Assembly: GCF_019693445.1 (NCBI RefSeq)
Contig: NZ_JAHRBL010000022.1
Span: 1-40,113 of the forward strand
Source of the DNA: Deinococcus aquaedulcis
Lineage (GTDB): Bacteria > Deinococcota > Deinococci > Deinococcales > Deinococcaceae
Reading direction: 5' to 3'
DNA length: 40,113 nucleotides
In this document: positions 8,241 through 15,900 of the stretch, piece after piece
Layout of the letters: the number at the start of each line of letters is the position of its first letter
Position numbering within the stretch: the stretch's first letter is position 1
Position numbers and translations under genes: made by a program
Notes under the pieces: generated by a model
What the model saw: the letters and a program-made list of their open reading frames with translations, nothing else
The model's database searches: none
What the model was told of the DNA's origin: nothing

Positions 8241-8579
8241 TTAGCTGGGCTTGTAGCCGCAGCTCAGGCTGCCCAGGTACAGGGCGTCGCGGTGCTCGCG
8301 CTGGCCGCCGCCGTTCTTGTGCTCGTGCGCCAGGTGCGCTTCCAGGGCCGCCACCGAGATGCTGATGACCACATAGGCGTTGTTGTCCACCGCACTGGTG
8401 GCGTGGCAGACCAGCACCTTGTTGTCGTGCCCCTCGTAGGATCCGCCGTTGCCGCGCAGGTAGCCAGGCATCACTTCCTTGACCACCACCCCCGAGGGCA
8501 GGGTCACCGGGTCATTGGCGCCGGCCGAGGCCAGTGAGGCGGTCGCCAGCAAGCCGAGCATCAGTGCAAATCGCTTCAT
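8241..8579 (-). CDS. Small secreted protein with a VCHAT...ALEAHLAHEH motif
   Basis: A 112-residue protein with a clean Sec signal peptide (MKRFALMLGLLATASLASAG). The mature part contains VLVCHATSAVDNNAYVVIS followed by ISVAALEAHLAHEHKN. This matches a short motif, VCH-x-T ... I-x-V-x-x-x-AL-x-AHL-x-HGD, that recurs in many bacterial extracellular proteins of unknown role; here the usual HGD is HEH. Only two cysteines are present in the mature protein, both beside the motif or near the C-terminus, and could form a disulphide. The ATG has GGAGG four bases upstream. I cannot assign a function. Confidence 0.75.
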   Translation of the reverse strand: MKRFALMLGLLATASLASAGANDPVTLPSGVVVKEVMPGYLRGNGGSYEGHDNKVLVCHATSAVDNNAYVVISISVAALEAHLAHEHKNGGGQREHRDALYLGSLSCGYKPS

Positions 8580-8952
8580 CGTTCCTCCGTGCGCAGGTTG
8601 AGTCCACGCTGCGCTTAGTGTGCCTAAGTGTAAAGTTTTTCACTTCATTCGTGAAGCCGCCCGCTGGGGGAGGGACGTCTCTTTGTGCTCCTGGCCGGCA
8701 AAGTGGAACACGTTTGACGCCAGGTGCTATGCGCAGCCAAGGATGGCGAGGGGAGTGCGCAAGACGGGCTTAAGCGTGCGAAGGTGGAAAACGCTCTCTG
8801 CAGGTGGGCAAGAAAGCTTGTCTCCCCGAGTTTGTTTTGCAGGCTTGATCAGCGGAAGCAGTGGCGAAGCAGCGAAAATCAAACAGCTGCGCCAATCCAC
8901 CTATCCCGCCTGGGTGAAACAGCGAATAGAGGCGGGGCACTCTGTCCCGGCA
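8580..8952. other. Non-coding region upstream of the Y-RNA locus
   Basis: No gene is supported. A short hairpin TTCAC/GTGAA lies near 8639-8655, upstream of the secreted-protein gene on the minus strand. Toward the right the sequence contains GGCGAAG (8863-8869) and many short purine-rich stretches. The 5' end and promoter of the RNA encoded beyond 8950 should lie here, but I could not pick convincing -35/-10 boxes. Confidence 0.4.
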
Positions 8953-9079
8953 TACTGCCCTTCGCCCGGTAGTGAGAGCGGCGGTTCCTTCGACTCCGGA
9001 TCGAGTGGTCACGGGTTCGAGTCCCGTCACCTGGCAACAGGTGTAGCTCAGCTGGTTAGAGCACTTTGTGTCCCGCCGC
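8953..9079 (+). ncRNA. Y-RNA-like RNA with a circularly permuted tRNA module
   Basis: Bacterial Y RNAs lie next to rsr and carry a tRNA-like domain. On the + strand the order is: hairpin TACTGCC/GGTAGTG (8953-8974); outer helix GCGGCGG (8978-8984) with CCGCCGC (9073-9079); anticodon-like arm TTCGA-CTCCGGA-TCGAG (8989-9005); five-base variable region; T-arm ACGGG-TTCGAGT-CCCGT (9011-9027); acceptor-like stem CACCTG-GCAA-CAGGTG (9028-9043) closed by a GNRA tetraloop; T8-A9 equivalent; D-arm GCTC-AGCTGGTTA-GAGC (9046-9062); A26 equivalent. G18G19, T54-C56, A58 and the G15/C48 pair are all present. It lacks free tRNA ends, so it is not an ordinary tRNA. The true 5' and 3' ends are not known. Confidence 0.8.
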
Positions 9080-9105
9080 GACATGTTCTCCGGGCGTCCA
9101 ATCCC

Positions 9106-9187
9106 GCCAGTGGGCAGTGAATTCTCCGGTTCCTTCTTCGGAAAAGAAACCGCACCGGGGAAACAATGTTCTCCCACTGGCCTTTTT
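9106..9187 (+). ncRNA. Long hairpin RNA with U-tract: second Y-RNA candidate or 3' end of the same RNA
   Basis: A perfect 9-bp terminal stem GCCAGTGGG (9106-9114) with CCCACTGGC (9173-9181) is followed by C and five Ts (9183-9187), like an intrinsic terminator. Inside, TTCTCC pairs with GGGGAA, GGTT with AACC, and TTC-TTCG-GAA forms a stable tetraloop hairpin. The result is an 82-nt bulged stem-loop, the size and shape expected for a small Y RNA. It shares CGGTTCCTTC (9127-9136) with the tRNA-like RNA (8982-8991). It ends 31 bases before the rsr start, so rsr must be read through from upstream or has a very compact promoter. Confidence 0.6.
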
Positions 9188-9218
9188 CTGTACTGCCATG
9201 ACGAAGGAGGTCATGCCC

Positions 9219-10802
9219 ATGGGTTTCCTCAACCGCAAAAAGAACCGCGCACCTTCGCCGCATCTCAACTTCATGGGCGGCCCATCCTACGACATCACCG
9301 ATCCGCTTCAGACCTTGCGGGTCACGGCCGCCAGCTGCTTTTTCGGTGAGCCGATGTATTACGCGCGGGACGTGAAGGACACCCGGCCGCAGCGTCCGCA
9401 CCGGGGCCGCCTGAATGACCTGCACCTCGCGCACCTGCAGGCCACCCTGGGCGCCCTTGATCCTGGCGAGAACCGCACCCTGACGCCCGCGCAGCGCCTG
9501 GAACGCGCGATAGACGCGGCCCTGGACGCCGACCCGGCTGGCACCCTGGCTCTGGCTGCTGAACTGCGTGGTGAATGGAACATCCGCGTGACGCCGCAGG
9601 TCATCCTGGTGCGCGCAGCCAACCACGCTGCTGTGCGGGGCACGGGCCTGATCCGCGAGCACGCGCCTGGAATCATCCGCCGGCCCGACGAGCCCGCCAC
9701 AGGGCTGGCCTATCAGCTGAGCGCCTACGGCAAGCCGATTCCCAACAGCCTGAAAAAGGCCTGGAAGCGTGCGCTGGAACAGGTACCTGCCTCTGCCCTG
9801 GCGAAGTACCGCCTGGAAGGGCGTGACGTGAAGACCCTGGACGTGGTGAACCTGGTGCATGCGTTCAGCCCGGCGATTGACGGCCTGATGCGCGGCACAG
9901 CCAAACTGGAGGGAGAGACCTGGGAGAGCCTGATCAGCGCCAAGGGCAGCGGCCAGCCGCAGTGGACAGAGGCAGTGCAGGTCATGGGTCACATGGCCCT
10001 GCTGCGGAACCTGCGCAATCTGGTCAAGCACGGCGTCGCGCCGGAGCTGTTCACGGAGAAGCTCGTGGCGGGCGCGGCCAGGGGCAAGCAGCTCCCTTTC
10101 CGCTACTACAGCGCCTACCGGGCGGTGAAGGAAGCCAGTGCGCCGCATGCGGTGCTGACCGCCGTTGAGGACGCCCTGGAAGTCAGCCTGGGCGAACTGC
10201 CGCACTTTCCCGGCCGGGTGATGAGCCTATGTGACAACAGTGGCAGCGCGCAGGGCACGGCGACGTCCAGCATGGGCCAGATGCAGGTCAGCACCATTGC
10301 GAACCTCAGCGCGGTGCTCACGGCGCGCCGGGCGGACGAGGGGCATGTGGGTGTGTTCGGGGACCGTCTGGAGACCTTCCGGGTCCAGGGCCGGGTCATG
10401 CCAAACCTGGAGCGGGCCGAGCGTCTGGCCCAGACCATCGGGGGCGCGACTGAAAACGGCATCTGGCTCTTCTGGGACCGGGCGATCCGCGAGCGGCAGC
10501 ACTGGGATCATGTGTTCGTGTACAGCGACATGCAGGCCGGGCACGGGGGCCTGTACGGCACAGATGTAGGGGCTTATAAGGCCTATGTCTGGCCCGGCGG
10601 CGGGCACTACATTGACGTGCCGAAGTTGATCCAGACTTACCGCGAGCAGGTGAACCCCCAGGTGATGGTCTACCTCGTGCAGGTGGCAGGGTACAGCGAC
10701 ACCATCGTTCCAGAGACCTACCGGGGCACGTTCATCCTGGGCGGGTGGGGCGACGGCCTCCTGCGGTACGCCCACGCCATGAGTCAGCAGTTCAGAGCTT
10801 AA
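9219..10802 (+). CDS. rsr: Rsr, Ro60-type TROVE domain RNA-binding protein
   Basis: A 527-residue orthologue of Ro60. The N-terminal TROVE HEAT-repeat ring covers about residues 20-310 (for example YYSAYRAVKEA), and a von Willebrand A domain follows with the MIDAS motif D339-N-S341-G-S343 and YSDMQ (D437). In D. radiodurans, Rsr binds Y RNA, which tethers it to PNPase for structured-RNA decay, and it takes part in rRNA maturation and recovery from UV and starvation. The start at 9219 is chosen because AAGGAGG ends eight bases upstream; the in-frame ATG at 9213 is too close to it. Length agrees with the D. radiodurans protein. A strong terminator follows. Confidence 0.95.
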   Translation: MGFLNRKKNRAPSPHLNFMGGPSYDITDPLQTLRVTAASCFFGEPMYYARDVKDTRPQRPHRGRLNDLHLAHLQATLGALDPGENRTLTPAQRLERAIDAALDADPAGTLALAAELRGEWNIRVTPQVILVRAANHAAVRGTGLIREHAPGIIRRPDEPATGLAYQLSAYGKPIPNSLKKAWKRALEQVPASALAKYRLEGRDVKTLDVVNLVHAFSPAIDGLMRGTAKLEGETWESLISAKGSGQPQWTEAVQVMGHMALLRNLRNLVKHGVAPELFTEKLVAGAARGKQLPFRYYSAYRAVKEASAPHAVLTAVEDALEVSLGELPHFPGRVMSLCDNSGSAQGTATSSMGQMQVSTIANLSAVLTARRADEGHVGVFGDRLETFRVQGRVMPNLERAERLAQTIGGATENGIWLFWDRAIRERQHWDHVFVYSDMQAGHGGLYGTDVGAYKAYVWPGGGHYIDVPKLIQTYREQVNPQVMVYLVQVAGYSDTIVPETYRGTFILGGWGDGLLRYAHAMSQQFRA

Positions 10803-10828
10803 AAGGCGCCCCACGCAGGGCGCTTTTT
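10801..10828 (+). terminator. Intrinsic terminator of rsr
   Basis: The stem GCGCCC (10806-10811) pairs with GGGCGC (10818-10823) around CACGCA, with an upstream A-run (10801-10804, after the stop) and five Ts at 10824-10828. This is a textbook Rho-independent terminator immediately after the rsr stop codon. Confidence 0.85.
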
Positions 10829-10965
10829 CGTTGATCTTCCTGGCATCCGCCCTGTGACCGCGCTGGACGCTGCGGTCGCGCAGACGTCAGGCAACTCGCT
10901 CGCGCCGGGTCCCTGTTCAAGAAAGGCAAAACCTCATCCGCAGTCTTTCATGCTATGTTTTTTAA

Positions 10966-10987
10966 AGCAGTTTACGGATTGACTGCT
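10966..10987. promoter_or_regulatory. Inverted repeat upstream of mtfA-like gene
   Basis: AGCAGT (10966-10971) and ACTGCT (10982-10987) are perfect inverted arms ten bases apart, 31 bases before the mtfA-like start. A TATGTT box (10954-10959) just upstream could be the -10, which would place the repeat in the start region of the transcript. It may be an operator; the binding factor is unknown. Confidence 0.35.
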
Positions 10988-11018
10988 CTGCGTCATCGGC
11001 CCGGTTCGAGGAGGCCCC

Positions 11019-11783
11019 ATGTTCACCTTTTTCCGTCGTCACGCTCTTCGCAAGCAACCCTTTCCCGCCGCATGGCTGGAGGTGCTGCAGCGCCGCCTGC
11101 CCTGGTACCACCGCCTTCCCCCTGAACTGCAACGGCGCCTGCAGGGCCGTATTCAGATTTTCCTGGCAGAAAAGACCTTTGAAGGCTGCGGCGGCCTGGA
11201 GGTCACCGACACCATGCGCGTGATCGTCGCGGCGCAGGCCTGCCGGCTGGAACTGCATCACGACCCCAGCCATTTCCCGCACTGCACCACGATCTACCTC
11301 TATCCCGATGCGTTTGTGTCCACCGTCACCCAGGTGCTGCCCGGCGGCGTGATTGACGAGGTGCCGACCGTGCGCATCGGTGAATCGTGGCACCGGGGCA
11401 GCGTGGTGCTGGCGTGGCGTGCGGTGGAAGCCAGCACCTGGGCTGCCTGGACCGGGCGGAACGTCGTGCTGCACGAATTTGCCCATCAGCTCGACAGTGG
11501 CAGCGGCGCGGTGGACGGCGCCCCGGCGCTGCGCAACAGCGCCGCCTACACCCGCTGGGCGCAGGTGGTGAACCGCGCCCTGACCCGACTGCGCGCCCAC
11601 CTGGCCTGGGGCGAAGCCCCCATTGACCCGTACGCCGCGCAGAACCCAGCCGAATTCTTTGCCGTGACCACCGAACTGTACTTTGAAGCCCCGCAGCTTC
11701 TGCGCGCCTTTGACCCGGCGCTGCACCAACTGCTGGAAGACTATTACGGTGCCTTGTCCCACGCAGGTGCAGAGGCTGCCTGA
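11019..11783 (+). CDS. mtfA: MtfA-family zinc metallopeptidase
   Basis: A 254-residue protein of the MtfA (Mlc titration factor A) family. The zinc motif is HEFAHQLD (H152-E153-x-x-H156), followed by DSGSGAVDGAP, which is characteristic of the family, and AEFFAVTTELYFE (about 211-223) supplies the likely third ligand region. The N-terminus has the usual WLEVLQRRLPWYHRLP segment. In enterobacteria MtfA is an aminopeptidase that binds the sugar regulator Mlc; whether Deinococcus has an equivalent partner is unknown. The ATG has GAGGAGG seven bases upstream. Confidence 0.9.
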   Translation: MFTFFRRHALRKQPFPAAWLEVLQRRLPWYHRLPPELQRRLQGRIQIFLAEKTFEGCGGLEVTDTMRVIVAAQACRLELHHDPSHFPHCTTIYLYPDAFVSTVTQVLPGGVIDEVPTVRIGESWHRGSVVLAWRAVEASTWAAWTGRNVVLHEFAHQLDSGSGAVDGAPALRNSAAYTRWAQVVNRALTRLRAHLAWGEAPIDPYAAQNPAEFFAVTTELYFEAPQLLRAFDPALHQLLEDYYGALSHAGAEAA

Positions 11784-11789
11784 TCAGGA

Positions 11790-11828
11790 TTCGGGTTCAC
11801 CAGTTCTTCCATCACTGATGAACCCGAA
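11790..11828. terminator. Long inverted repeat just after mtfA-like gene
   Basis: TTCGGGTTCA (11790-11799) and TGAACCCGAA (11819-11828) are perfect 10-base arms with a 19-base loop, starting six bases after the stop codon. There is no T-run, so it is a hairpin that may terminate or stabilise the mRNA. The rest of 11829-12080 holds nothing I can support. Confidence 0.45.
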
Positions 11829-11855
11829 CGGAGGGGCTCGCAGAGCTGTGCAGCA

Positions 11856-11887
<32 letters not shown>

Positions 11888-12080
11888 AGCACCGAGACGA
11901 AGCGGAGAGGCTGCAACGGATGATCCGGAATCTGTATAAGACAGTTGGCGCTGCCTGGAATGGCGGCCAGTTTCACTTTGGGCCCCAGAAGCATCCCCTC
12001 AACTTTTCTCCTGCCACGGCTGTCGTGGGCACTCATTTTGTTCGCCCAGAGCAAACTTCCGACGACCCTGAGTTCCGCTC

Positions 12081-14339
12081 TCAGAGGGCAGCCCAGCGCG
12101 GCGTCATGCTCTCGACTGGGCGGTCAAACAACCCTGGTTGGGCCGCGTGGTTGAACACCTGCTGAAAATCTTCCGGAGTCAGGCCCTTGCGCAGCCGGGC
12201 GGCGTAGGTGCTGACCAGCGCCGCCGCGTAATACCGCACGTCGTAATCGTGGCCGTGCGGATTCACGTCCAGGGGTGTGAGACCGTGCCCCTGGCGGTGA
12301 TACAGGGTCACGCGCTCGCCAGCCGTCCAGGCGCGGCCCAGGTTGCACAGCGCTTCGTACGCCACCTCGCGGCGCGCCGCGCGCGTGTGGGCGTACTGCT
12401 CGGGTGATTTGGTCAGGCGCATCCGGCTGGCCACGTCGGCGTTGGTACAGGTGCGTGTTTCCAGCGCGTGGAGGGTGTCCAGGTACGTCTGCCGCACCCC
12501 TGCCACGTCACCGGACAGCAGGCACCGCAGCGCCCTCTGCAAGAAGGTCCGCCCGTACGCTTCGGTGCGGCTGGATTCGAACGCGGCGCCCCGCACTTCC
12601 AGGCGGCCATCGTGCCGGAGCAGCACATAGTTTTTCATCTCGTGACTCAGCATCGCCTGTGCCCGGCCATCGAACTCCAGCGAGATGCCGTCCGGCAGCG
12701 CCGCGTCCACCGCCGCGATCAGCTGCCGCTCCTGCGCTTCGGTCCAGGCGCCCGGCGTGGCGAAGAACACCCCGTCGGTGTCCGCTTCGATCAGGGTGAC
12801 GCCCCGGGTCTGCAGGGCCTGCACCACCCCGCCCAGCAGGTCGCGCCCCCGGGCGGTGATGCGGTCGGCGGCGGCCGCGTCGGCAAAGAGCGCCATACGT
12901 CCGGCCCCCAGGTACCCGTACCCGGAGTTCACCACGAGTTTCATCGCGCTCTGCATGGCCTCGTGCTCGCCCCGGTCACCGCGCCGGGCGGCCGTCTTGT
13001 GGTGGAGCCGCAGCGCGGTCAGATGGTCCATCAGGTGCAGGAACACGCCCAGGGGATCACTCGCCGGGCCGATGCGGTCGTGGCGAATGATGCTGGGGTA
13101 CATGCTGGCCACATCCGCTTTCACCACGTGCGGCAGCACCCCTTCGGCATACAGATGCACGGCGCCGCCCTGGTGAGGGCGGGTAGGCCGCGCCGGCGGG
13201 CCGGGCAGCGCGTGGCCAGCATGCAGGTACGCCCGGATGAGCATGGGTTCCAGCATGCCGGTGGCGGTGCCAGCGTACGGCAAGCGGTGGTAGGGTCGCG
13301 GCGCCATCTGCGCCAGCGCAAACGCGGGGGCCAGCACCCGCCGGGCCAGCGCGTCCACTTCCTCCACGTCCTGCAGCGCGTAGCGCCGCACCCGCGCCGG
13401 ATCGGTCTGATACGTCTGCGCCACCAGCGCCCCTTCCAGGTACACGCGGTCCGGCGGGGCCAGCCCCAGGTGCTGCGAGACCGCCTTCAGGCCCATGCTG
13501 GGCAGGTCAAGGCGGCGCACAGCGTCCAGCGTGTCCACGATCTCGCGCCCGGCGCAGGCCCAGTGGGGCGAACTGCGGCCGTCCTGCACGGGCCACAGCC
13601 CGGCCGGCCCTCCTGGGCGGCTGAAGTTGAGGGGCAGTCCATGGGCCTGCGCGCGGCCCATGAGGAAGGGCAGGTCGAAGCGCATGATGTTGTGGTTCTC
13701 AATGACATCCGGGTTGCGTGCGGCCACCAGTTGCAACAGCGCCCGGATCAGGGCAGGCTCGTCCTCCGGTTGCGGGGCTTCGAGAATTTGCTCAAAGCCG
13801 AGGTTGTCCCGCACCGCCACTATGAAGATGCGGCCCGTGTCCGGCGTGAGGCTGGTGGTCTCCAGATCAAACTGCAGGCGGTGCACATCATCGAAAGTCA
13901 GGCCCTTGAAGTAGGTGCGGCCGGACGCCATCAGGTACTGCTCGGCCGGGCCCACACTGACGTACTCCGGCAGGTCGTGCAGGCTCGTGACGCGCTGGCC
14001 CAGCCGCCGCTGGGCGCCGGTCAGGACGGCTTGCCGTAGGGCCCGGCCGTCCTGGGCACTCAGCAGGTAACGCAACGTGCCCGGGCCGCCCGGCAGTTCA
14101 CGTGCACTGAATGGCGCGGCGTCATCGCCCAGTCGGTGGCCCAGATGCTCGACGTCCGCGAGGTCACGGGCGAACAGCCAGGGGCGGAAACGGGCCCGCT
14201 CCAGCGTCACCTGTTCCCCCACGCGGCGCCAGACCAGCGCGCGGCCAGACAGGTCCGCGTGCACCGACACGATCCCCGGCATTGGGTCGTGCCCGAACAC
14301 CACCGGGTCCAGGTCAGGGGCAACGGATTGAGGGCTCAT
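12081..14339 (-). CDS. Family B DNA polymerase with 3'-5' exonuclease
   Basis: A 752-residue PolB-family polymerase. Proofreading motifs: Exo I FDLET (D158, E160), Exo II ENHNIMRFD (D222) and Exo III YALQD (Y320, D324). Polymerase motifs: A, KADVASMYPS (D409); B, KLVVNSGYG (467-475); C, ADTDG (D520, D522). All catalytic acids are present, so it should be active. It is close in length to E. coli Pol II and lacks any obvious extra domain. The ATG at 14339 has GGAG ten bases upstream; a longer form would run into the neighbouring stop. It follows the phenylacetate-CoA ligase gene by 37 bases in the same direction. A role in lesion bypass or repair synthesis is an inference from Pol II. Confidence 0.92.
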   Translation of the reverse strand: MSPQSVAPDLDPVVFGHDPMPGIVSVHADLSGRALVWRRVGEQVTLERARFRPWLFARDLADVEHLGHRLGDDAAPFSARELPGGPGTLRYLLSAQDGRALRQAVLTGAQRRLGQRVTSLHDLPEYVSVGPAEQYLMASGRTYFKGLTFDDVHRLQFDLETTSLTPDTGRIFIVAVRDNLGFEQILEAPQPEDEPALIRALLQLVAARNPDVIENHNIMRFDLPFLMGRAQAHGLPLNFSRPGGPAGLWPVQDGRSSPHWACAGREIVDTLDAVRRLDLPSMGLKAVSQHLGLAPPDRVYLEGALVAQTYQTDPARVRRYALQDVEEVDALARRVLAPAFALAQMAPRPYHRLPYAGTATGMLEPMLIRAYLHAGHALPGPPARPTRPHQGGAVHLYAEGVLPHVVKADVASMYPSIIRHDRIGPASDPLGVFLHLMDHLTALRLHHKTAARRGDRGEHEAMQSAMKLVVNSGYGYLGAGRMALFADAAAADRITARGRDLLGGVVQALQTRGVTLIEADTDGVFFATPGAWTEAQERQLIAAVDAALPDGISLEFDGRAQAMLSHEMKNYVLLRHDGRLEVRGAAFESSRTEAYGRTFLQRALRCLLSGDVAGVRQTYLDTLHALETRTCTNADVASRMRLTKSPEQYAHTRAARREVAYEALCNLGRAWTAGERVTLYHRQGHGLTPLDVNPHGHDYDVRYYAAALVSTYAARLRKGLTPEDFQQVFNHAAQPGLFDRPVESMTPRWAAL

Positions 14340-14376
14340 CGGTGACGTGCTCCTGTTGCCTGGAAATCCCGCGCCC

Positions 14377-15657
14377 TCAACGGGTCCCGCGCCCATCCAC
14401 GACGCGCTGCAGTTTGCCGCCCTGGCTGCGGGGCAGGCTGCCCACCTCGCACAGTTCGCACTCGATGGTCACCCCCACCTGCGCTTTGACGAGGCGGATG
14501 ACTTCAAGCCGCAGGGCGTGGTCCAGCCGTGTGCTTTCTACCCGCAGTAGCAACTCGTCCAGGCTGCCGCTCCGGGACAGCACCAGCTGATAGTGGGGGC
14601 TCAGCTCCGTCAGGTGGGCCAAGACCGCCTCAATCTGGGTGGGGTACACGTTCACGCCGCGCAGAATCATCATGTCGTCGCTGCGGCCGCGAATGCGGTC
14701 CATGCGGCGCATCGTGCGCCCGGTCTGGTTCTCACCCGGCAGCAGGCGGGTGATGTCGCCCGTCCAGTAGCGTAGAAGCGGCATGGCCGTGCGGGACAGG
14801 CTCGTCAGAATCAGCACGCCGTACTCCCCGTCCGGCAGGTTCTCCCCGGTGGCCGGGTCCACGATCTCCGGGTAGAAGTGATCCTCCCACAGGTAGGCGC
14901 CCGCCTGTTCCTGTGCGTCCTCGCAGCTCACGCCTGGGCCGATGATCTCGGACAGGCCGTAGATGTTGGTGGCACGCAGGCCCAGGCGCGTCTGCACGTC
15001 CTCCCGCATGGTCTCTGACCAGGGTTCGGCGCCCAGAACCGCATACTGCAGGCTGATGGTCTCGGGCGTGTGGCCGCGACGCGCGAGGGCGTCGGCCAGC
15101 ACCAACGCGTAACTGGGCGTGCACGCGATGACCTCCGGCTCCAGGTCCTCGATCAGCTGCACCTGACGCTCCGTGCCGCCGCCCGACACGGGAATGAGCC
15201 CCAGCCCCAGCCGCTCCCCGCCGGCGTGGGCGCCCAGGCCGCCAGTAAACAGCCCGTATCCGTACGCGTTGTGAAAGAGCATGCCGGGCCGGGCCCCCCC
15301 CGCGTATAGGCTGCGGGCCACCACTTCAGCGAAGACGTCCAGGTCGTTCTCGTCGTACCCCACCACCGTCGGCTTGCCGCTGGTGCCGCTGGACGCATGC
15401 ACGCGCCGCAGTTGCGCGCGGTCCGCCGCGCACAGGCCAAAGGGGTAGTGGTCCCGCAGGTCGCTTTTGCGCGTGAAGGGAAAGCGGCGCAGGTCATTCA
15501 GCGAGGTCAGGTCGCTGGGGCTCAGGCCGGCATGGGCAAACTTCTCCTGATAGGCGGGCACGCGCTCGTCCAGGCGCGCGACTGTGGCCTGCAGGCGGTC
15601 CAGCTGCAGGGCGCGCAGGGCCGGGAGGGGCATGGCTTCGGCGGACGGGTTGAACAT
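14377..15657 (-). CDS. paaK: Phenylacetate-CoA ligase family protein (AMP-forming)
   Basis: A 426-residue adenylate-forming enzyme of the PaaK family. The ATP/AMP loop is SSGTSGKP (about residues 89-96), the adenine-side motif YGLSEIIGPG lies near 235-244, and YWTGDITRL, IRGRSDDMMILRGVNVYPTQ and the C-terminal LPRSQGGKLQRVVD carry the hinge and catalytic-lysine regions. It would activate phenylacetate or a similar aryl acid to its CoA thioester. No paaABCDE ring-epoxidation genes are near, so the pathway is incomplete here and the substrate may differ. GGGAGG precedes the ATG by eight bases. It is co-directional with the downstream polymerase gene. Confidence 0.88.
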   Translation of the reverse strand: MFNPSAEAMPLPALRALQLDRLQATVARLDERVPAYQEKFAHAGLSPSDLTSLNDLRRFPFTRKSDLRDHYPFGLCAADRAQLRRVHASSGTSGKPTVVGYDENDLDVFAEVVARSLYAGGARPGMLFHNAYGYGLFTGGLGAHAGGERLGLGLIPVSGGGTERQVQLIEDLEPEVIACTPSYALVLADALARRGHTPETISLQYAVLGAEPWSETMREDVQTRLGLRATNIYGLSEIIGPGVSCEDAQEQAGAYLWEDHFYPEIVDPATGENLPDGEYGVLILTSLSRTAMPLLRYWTGDITRLLPGENQTGRTMRRMDRIRGRSDDMMILRGVNVYPTQIEAVLAHLTELSPHYQLVLSRSGSLDELLLRVESTRLDHALRLEVIRLVKAQVGVTIECELCEVGSLPRSQGGKLQRVVDGRGTR

Positions 15658-15900
15658 CGAACTTCCTCCCTGGAGGATGGGCGGTGGGGGTCAACAGGTG
15701 CACGTTCGTCCCCACCAGAATGCCTGAATGGAAAAAGGCCCGCGCGCACCACATGGAGCTGTGTGTGGCTGAACAGCGGCCCCAGATGAGGCGCAGTGGG
15801 GCGGCATCGTGCAGCCGGGGCAGGTCAGCCTGACCCACGAGCCCCACAGGACCGCGCGACGACGCCTGAGCAAAAGGTCATCCCCCTCCCTACAACCCCC

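Noticed and set aside
8989..9035. An ordinary tRNA-Arg(CCG) gene
   Set aside because: The anticodon, variable and T parts fit, but the bases upstream cannot form a D-arm or 5' acceptor strand. The matching acceptor strand and D-arm lie downstream instead, so the arrangement is permuted.
10841..10880. Small hairpin GACCGC/GCGGTC after rsr as an RNA gene
   Set aside because: Six base pairs are expected by chance in GC-rich DNA and no promoter or terminator accompanies it.
12468..14039. A 523-residue + strand open frame
   Set aside because: It is antisense to the DNA polymerase, whose six motifs are unmistakable; composition is typical of shadow frames.
14377..14420. Extra glycine in the PaaK C-terminal motif (RSQGGKLQRV) as a lesion
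   Set aside because: The lysine and following RV are intact and I am not sure the single-glycine form is universal, so it is probably normal variation.
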